A DNA stretch of 64,000 nt from Isoetes taiwanensis (taxonomy: Eukaryota > Streptophyta > Lycopodiopsida > Isoetales > Isoetaceae). The DNA is taken from assembly GCA_021234155.1 (NCBI GenBank), contig JAJEKV010000774.1, positions 1 through 64,000 of the forward strand, read 5' to 3'. The position numbers and the translations under genes were made by a program. This document shows positions 60,140-64,000 of the stretch, in pieces. Below the pieces are notes generated by a model. It ran no database searches. It was given only the letters and a program-made list of their open reading frames with translations, and was not told where the DNA came from. How positions within the stretch are numbered: position 1 is the stretch's first letter; the number at the start of each line of letters is the position of its first letter.

Positions 60140-63100
60140 ATAATAGCAGTTCTTTGTTATGTGGCTATACTTTAGAAGAGCAAATTCCATGGGTGATCGG
60201 TCAGTAAGAAAACTTCTATTAACTACACGTTTCCAGTGAGTCAAGACAACTCAAAGAAAGAAAGCAATAATGTATTAACATCACCCTTAGGGCCTGAGAC
60301 CAAACAAATACATCTGTTCTTTATCATCTGAAAGTGTTGGAGAAAATCCCTAATCTTATCCATGCATACGGATGCCGGATTGGAAGGGCCGAACTCAGAA
60401 AGGGGCAAAATATCTTCCCAATTTTTGAAAATTGTTGCCTAGATTTCAAATTTACCCTATAATTCATGCTCTGTTCACGTTTTCCTTTTGCTAGGCTTAA
60501 ATTTGCAGGTTTCAGCTTCTACAAATGGGGAGGTAAGAAGATTAATGGTTATGTTTGTGTGTGAAACCCCTTGGAAAACAATAGCAAGTGTCTCTTGCAG
60601 GTCTGTTGCATAGCCACCATGAAAAGCTATTGAAGACCTGTTGTAGAAGACTCTATCACCATGAAAACCCACTTGAAGACTTGCTGTAGAGGATTCCAGC
60701 AGAACACGTCTAAAAATTGCAAAGTTGATGCAGTTGATACGTCGTGTGGATTGCATAAATTCTTGCAGGTCAAAGGCACATAGTGGAATCACACTGCAGT
60801 TCCAGAAATAGATACCTGTCGAAGTATAATGAGTGGTGCATATTCCATGCCTCAGAATCTTATAACATGTTGCGAAAGGAGACACATTTTTAGGCACTTT
60901 AAAAGCGTGCATCAGCATTTGTGATGATCAATCTGGAATATCTATTCATAGAGAGCTTACCATTCATAGAGAGCTTACCGAGCCAATCTAACAGCAATTC
61001 TGACTCTAAGGTCTATGCAATATGACATTTTGAAATGGTTAAATCATAACATAACTAATAGGACAAAACGGGAATAAGCAATAGGCCCATTGCAATCCTT
61101 AACTCATAGCTGCGCAACTTGCAACATACAGCACTCAAATTGATTACACTCTGAGATTCTTCGTGATTATTGCCCTTCATTTCGTGTTAAGAATGCGTTG
61201 AATCCACTATAAACTAATTGCCTGAACGTCTAAATGAACGTCTAAACTGTGGCATTATGAAGAAAGCACTAAGTATTCTATTTGTCATCTGGTTAGTCGA
61301 GGGAGATTTTGTGGAGCAGTAGATTGGATGGAAAAGCCCACTATGGATTTGCCTTTATGCTAACAATCTAAGAAGATACATGCAGGCTCAATGCTACAAA
61401 AATTTATTTGGACTGCAACTGCATATTTGAATGACAAACAAAATATTTCGTAGGCAAATAGCTGGACCTGAGCAAAGCACCAATGTAACGTGGAACCAAA
61501 CATTTAGAAAATGCAAATAAAAGACTTATCCAATCAAATCCACTCACCTGATGTGAAACCTGGCTTGTGTGCGTGATTGCTAAAGGAGATTACTCTGTTA
61601 AATTGATGCAATAAAATGGAGGCATGCATGTAACAAACGTAAATATCAAGCTCCATATCTTCAGCAATCTGAGCCAAACAATGTTTGGAGCAATAAGTCC
61701 GCGAGATGCTAAAAATTGAAGAGCACAAACCATGGTGCAATCAAGCTATAGAAAAATCCAACTTTCAAAGCTGATCCACAAAAAGCCCTGCTGATTATCA
61801 AAGCAGTTGAGCAAACTAACATGCATCTATTGAAGCAATCTACTTTGACACAAATCCAGGACATCATACCCTAAGTTGGCCAATGATAAGTAGATATATA
61901 GCATCCTCAAAATCTTCTACCAAACAATATATTCTTCCAATGGGCATTGCCCTTCCAGATTTCAGATTTCAAAATCATCTTTGTAGATCAAAGTAGATGC
62001 AACATTCATGGATTTAAATGCACTAAGCATCTAGATTATACCTCAATATTAATACGTCAAGTTAGATTAGAGGAGAATCCTGGATCAATAACCTCATAAG
62101 CTAGCATCATAACAACTCCTATAATTCACAAAAGTATGGATAGAGTCCATATATAGTCTAGATATAGTCTTCAAAAGCATTCTACAGCAGAAAACATGAT
62201 CAATCTGGAAAAAATGTGGGAAAACTCGATAACCTTAGCTATTTCTTAGGCATTAGAAACATGGCTTGTCCATTTTGCAACACAACAAAATCTAGCAATT
62301 GGATGTAAGCAACCCTATACAAAACCCACCAGAGACAACTTTTGATACTTGCTTTCACACATGCTGAAGATGAAGCTGAAGCATAAGCAAACCGGAAGTA
62401 GGGAAATGTTGACTTTGAGGCCGGATCGTGCGAACAAAATTAAAGAAGGGATATAATACCTTATAACCAGAGATATGGCAATGGGACTTGGGAAGATTTT
62501 GGGCGTTTACTCAGGCACACTAAACAATATAAAGATTCTTACTGGTTTGCATATCTATTGTTTAAATAACTAAGACACACTAAAACTTCTGGAATAGAAA
62601 ACATGCTGGAAAAGCATTGTATAATTCAGCTACCATGATGTTTTGCATGAGGGAGACTTCTTCATTGGAGAAGCACAAAACAATATAGATTTTAGAATCA
62701 TGAAACAAAAACCAAAAGAGGTACCTATAAGGTTTACCAGAAGGGCATGCATATAGGTGCTTGAAGGACCAAACAGAATGATATGAGAAATGTGAAGACA
62801 GTGCTCAGCTTGATCATAAGCCTGCAAGGTATATATGGAGCAGGAGCTTTTGTAAAGAAGCTACACAGATCTATCAACCGCATAATGAAGCTAAGAAGTG
62901 TCTTCAAACAAACTGTCTTGAAGACCTCCTCATCTGGAAGAATAACCTAGCAAGGGAAACAAAATTCCTTGGCTGAATAAATAACCTAGCCTCCTTCTGA
63001 TAGTTCATCACAGCAGAGAAAACCTATGCTCAAATTCATGAAATTGCCTGGGACATCCGGTATCTGATAAAACAGAAATTAGAAGGACGGAACCACGACT

Positions 63101-64000
63101 CCTGCTAAATAATCATGGCCCAACCTGGGTAACTTAGAGCTGAGGAGCAGATGGAATAACCAAATATTTCTTGACTAAACCAAAGAAATGGTTTCCTGCT
63201 CTCCAAATTTGCAGTTTTGGAATCGTATAAGAAAGCCACTAAAATGTAAAAAAGAAGAACTGGAAAGCATGCATGAAAAAAAATACCCGAGGCTCTGCAT
63301 GTAACTATGGAGCATCAGATTCTGCAGCTCGTACTCACCGGATTGGCATCTGCAGCAGGCTTGCTTAAAGTGGCACAAAACATGGCTCTTCTGTACTGCC
63401 CATGCCGCCAAAATTGGGGACGGATAACCTAAAGGCCTCCACACTTGATTTCGAAATCATGGTAAAAGCCACGACCCATTTTTTTGAAAGCCGGAAAAAA
63501 ATTTCGTCAACAGAAACCCCAGCAACCTTAGAAAACAAACCTGTAAAAAAAATTCAAAAAGCCTGTGTATAATGCAAACAGCTTTGGCCAAGGACATCTG
63601 GATTGCTACATTCCATGCCTTAGAAAAACTCAGAATGTAAAAACACAGTAAAGGCCAATCTAAAGGAATAACTGTAACATCTGCGAAGATCAAAGATGCA
63701 AGCTTTTTACACCAAACATATACTAAAACTTTAAAAACTTGCCATGACTTTTATGGAGCCCAACTCTTCAAAAATACCTGGAGGATGGCTATGAAACTGG
63801 TTGTGCGGCAAATGACTCTAAAACAGCTGACACGACAATTCAAGAAGCACACAAAATCAATTATCAAATCGGAAGGGAAAATAAGCAATAAAATCAAAGA
63901 GATTTACCTGTCTAGTAAAACACATCAAAATTCATTATCCGTAGGCTGCCTTGCTCCTTCATAAGGGAAGAACCAGCCAGATTAGGTAAAATCAACAGAA
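60140..64000. other. AT-rich DNA, no gene recognised
   Basis: Minus-strand ORFs of 65-147 codons (60,475-60,918; 61,534-61,740; 62,630-62,827; 63,175-63,444) have no domain I can name. The 86-bp piece at about 62,742-62,827 is bounded by ttgcag and gtaaac on the minus strand and reads AYDQAEHCLHISHIILFGPS, so it could be an exon. It does not match the UTP21 N-terminus. A short direct repeat (ttcatagagagcttacc twice) is at about 60,945-60,980. Confidence 0.35.

Noticed and set aside
60475-60918. 147-codon minus-strand ORF as a gene, possibly the UTP21 5' end
   Set aside because: It shows no domain, does not resemble the UTP21 N-terminus, and has no splice-site support.

Overview
The window looks like nuclear DNA of a land plant with a large, repeat-rich genome. 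A gymnosperm (conifer) is my best guess, from the A-type cytochrome P450, PPR fragments, chromovirus and plant LINE remains, intron-containing gene fragments and very low gene density. This is inference, and no species is claimed. I see no complete, uninterrupted gene. What can be supported is repeats, transposable-element remains and broken pieces of plant genes.

Region 1 (1-34,330) is a tandem array of a unit of about 6.25 kb. There are four full copies (phased on one anchor at 1, 6,255, 12,487 and 18,753) and a fifth broken copy (25,022-25,639 and 31,585-32,748), which is split by a 5.9 kb insertion (25,640-31,584). Each full copy carries a decayed PPR-protein fragment and the first ~80 codons of a cytochrome P450 (CYP71 clan). 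The P450 piece stops at the same point in every full copy. Only the last copy runs on into the rest of a P450 gene (32,816-34,327), which is itself broken by deletions and frameshifts. The simplest reading is a segmental tandem duplication with one breakpoint inside P450 exon 1. Differences between the copies are concentrated at CTG/CAG (CHG) trinucleotides, which looks more like sequencing or polishing error at methylated cytosines than like evolution. Frameshifts in this region should be read with that in mind.

Region 2 (34,330-45,130) is AT-rich intergenic sequence. It holds a TIR element (36,624-37,169), a degenerate GGAATCT-rich minisatellite (37,735-38,310), several short tandem duplications, a GC-rich repeat (40,190-40,640) and a few unrecognised ORFs.

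Region 3 (45,130-49,570) has a two-exon fragment of mitochondrial-type elongation factor Tu, then a truncated Ty3/gypsy chromovirus on the minus strand (integrase and chromodomain remains, polypurine tract, probable LTR).

Region 4 (49,570-58,400) has an unrecognised terminal exon, a possible PPR remnant, a 5'-truncated LINE with a poly-A tail and a 12-bp target-site duplication (52,773-54,444), and a plus-strand, frameshifted gene (55,259-57,900) that resembles the transposase-like DUF7869 family. This last locus is the least described protein-coding content here.

Region 5 (58,400-64,000) has a minus-strand, intron-containing remnant of the WD-repeat nucleolar protein UTP21/WDR36 (59,127-60,131), followed by AT-rich DNA with no recognisable gene.
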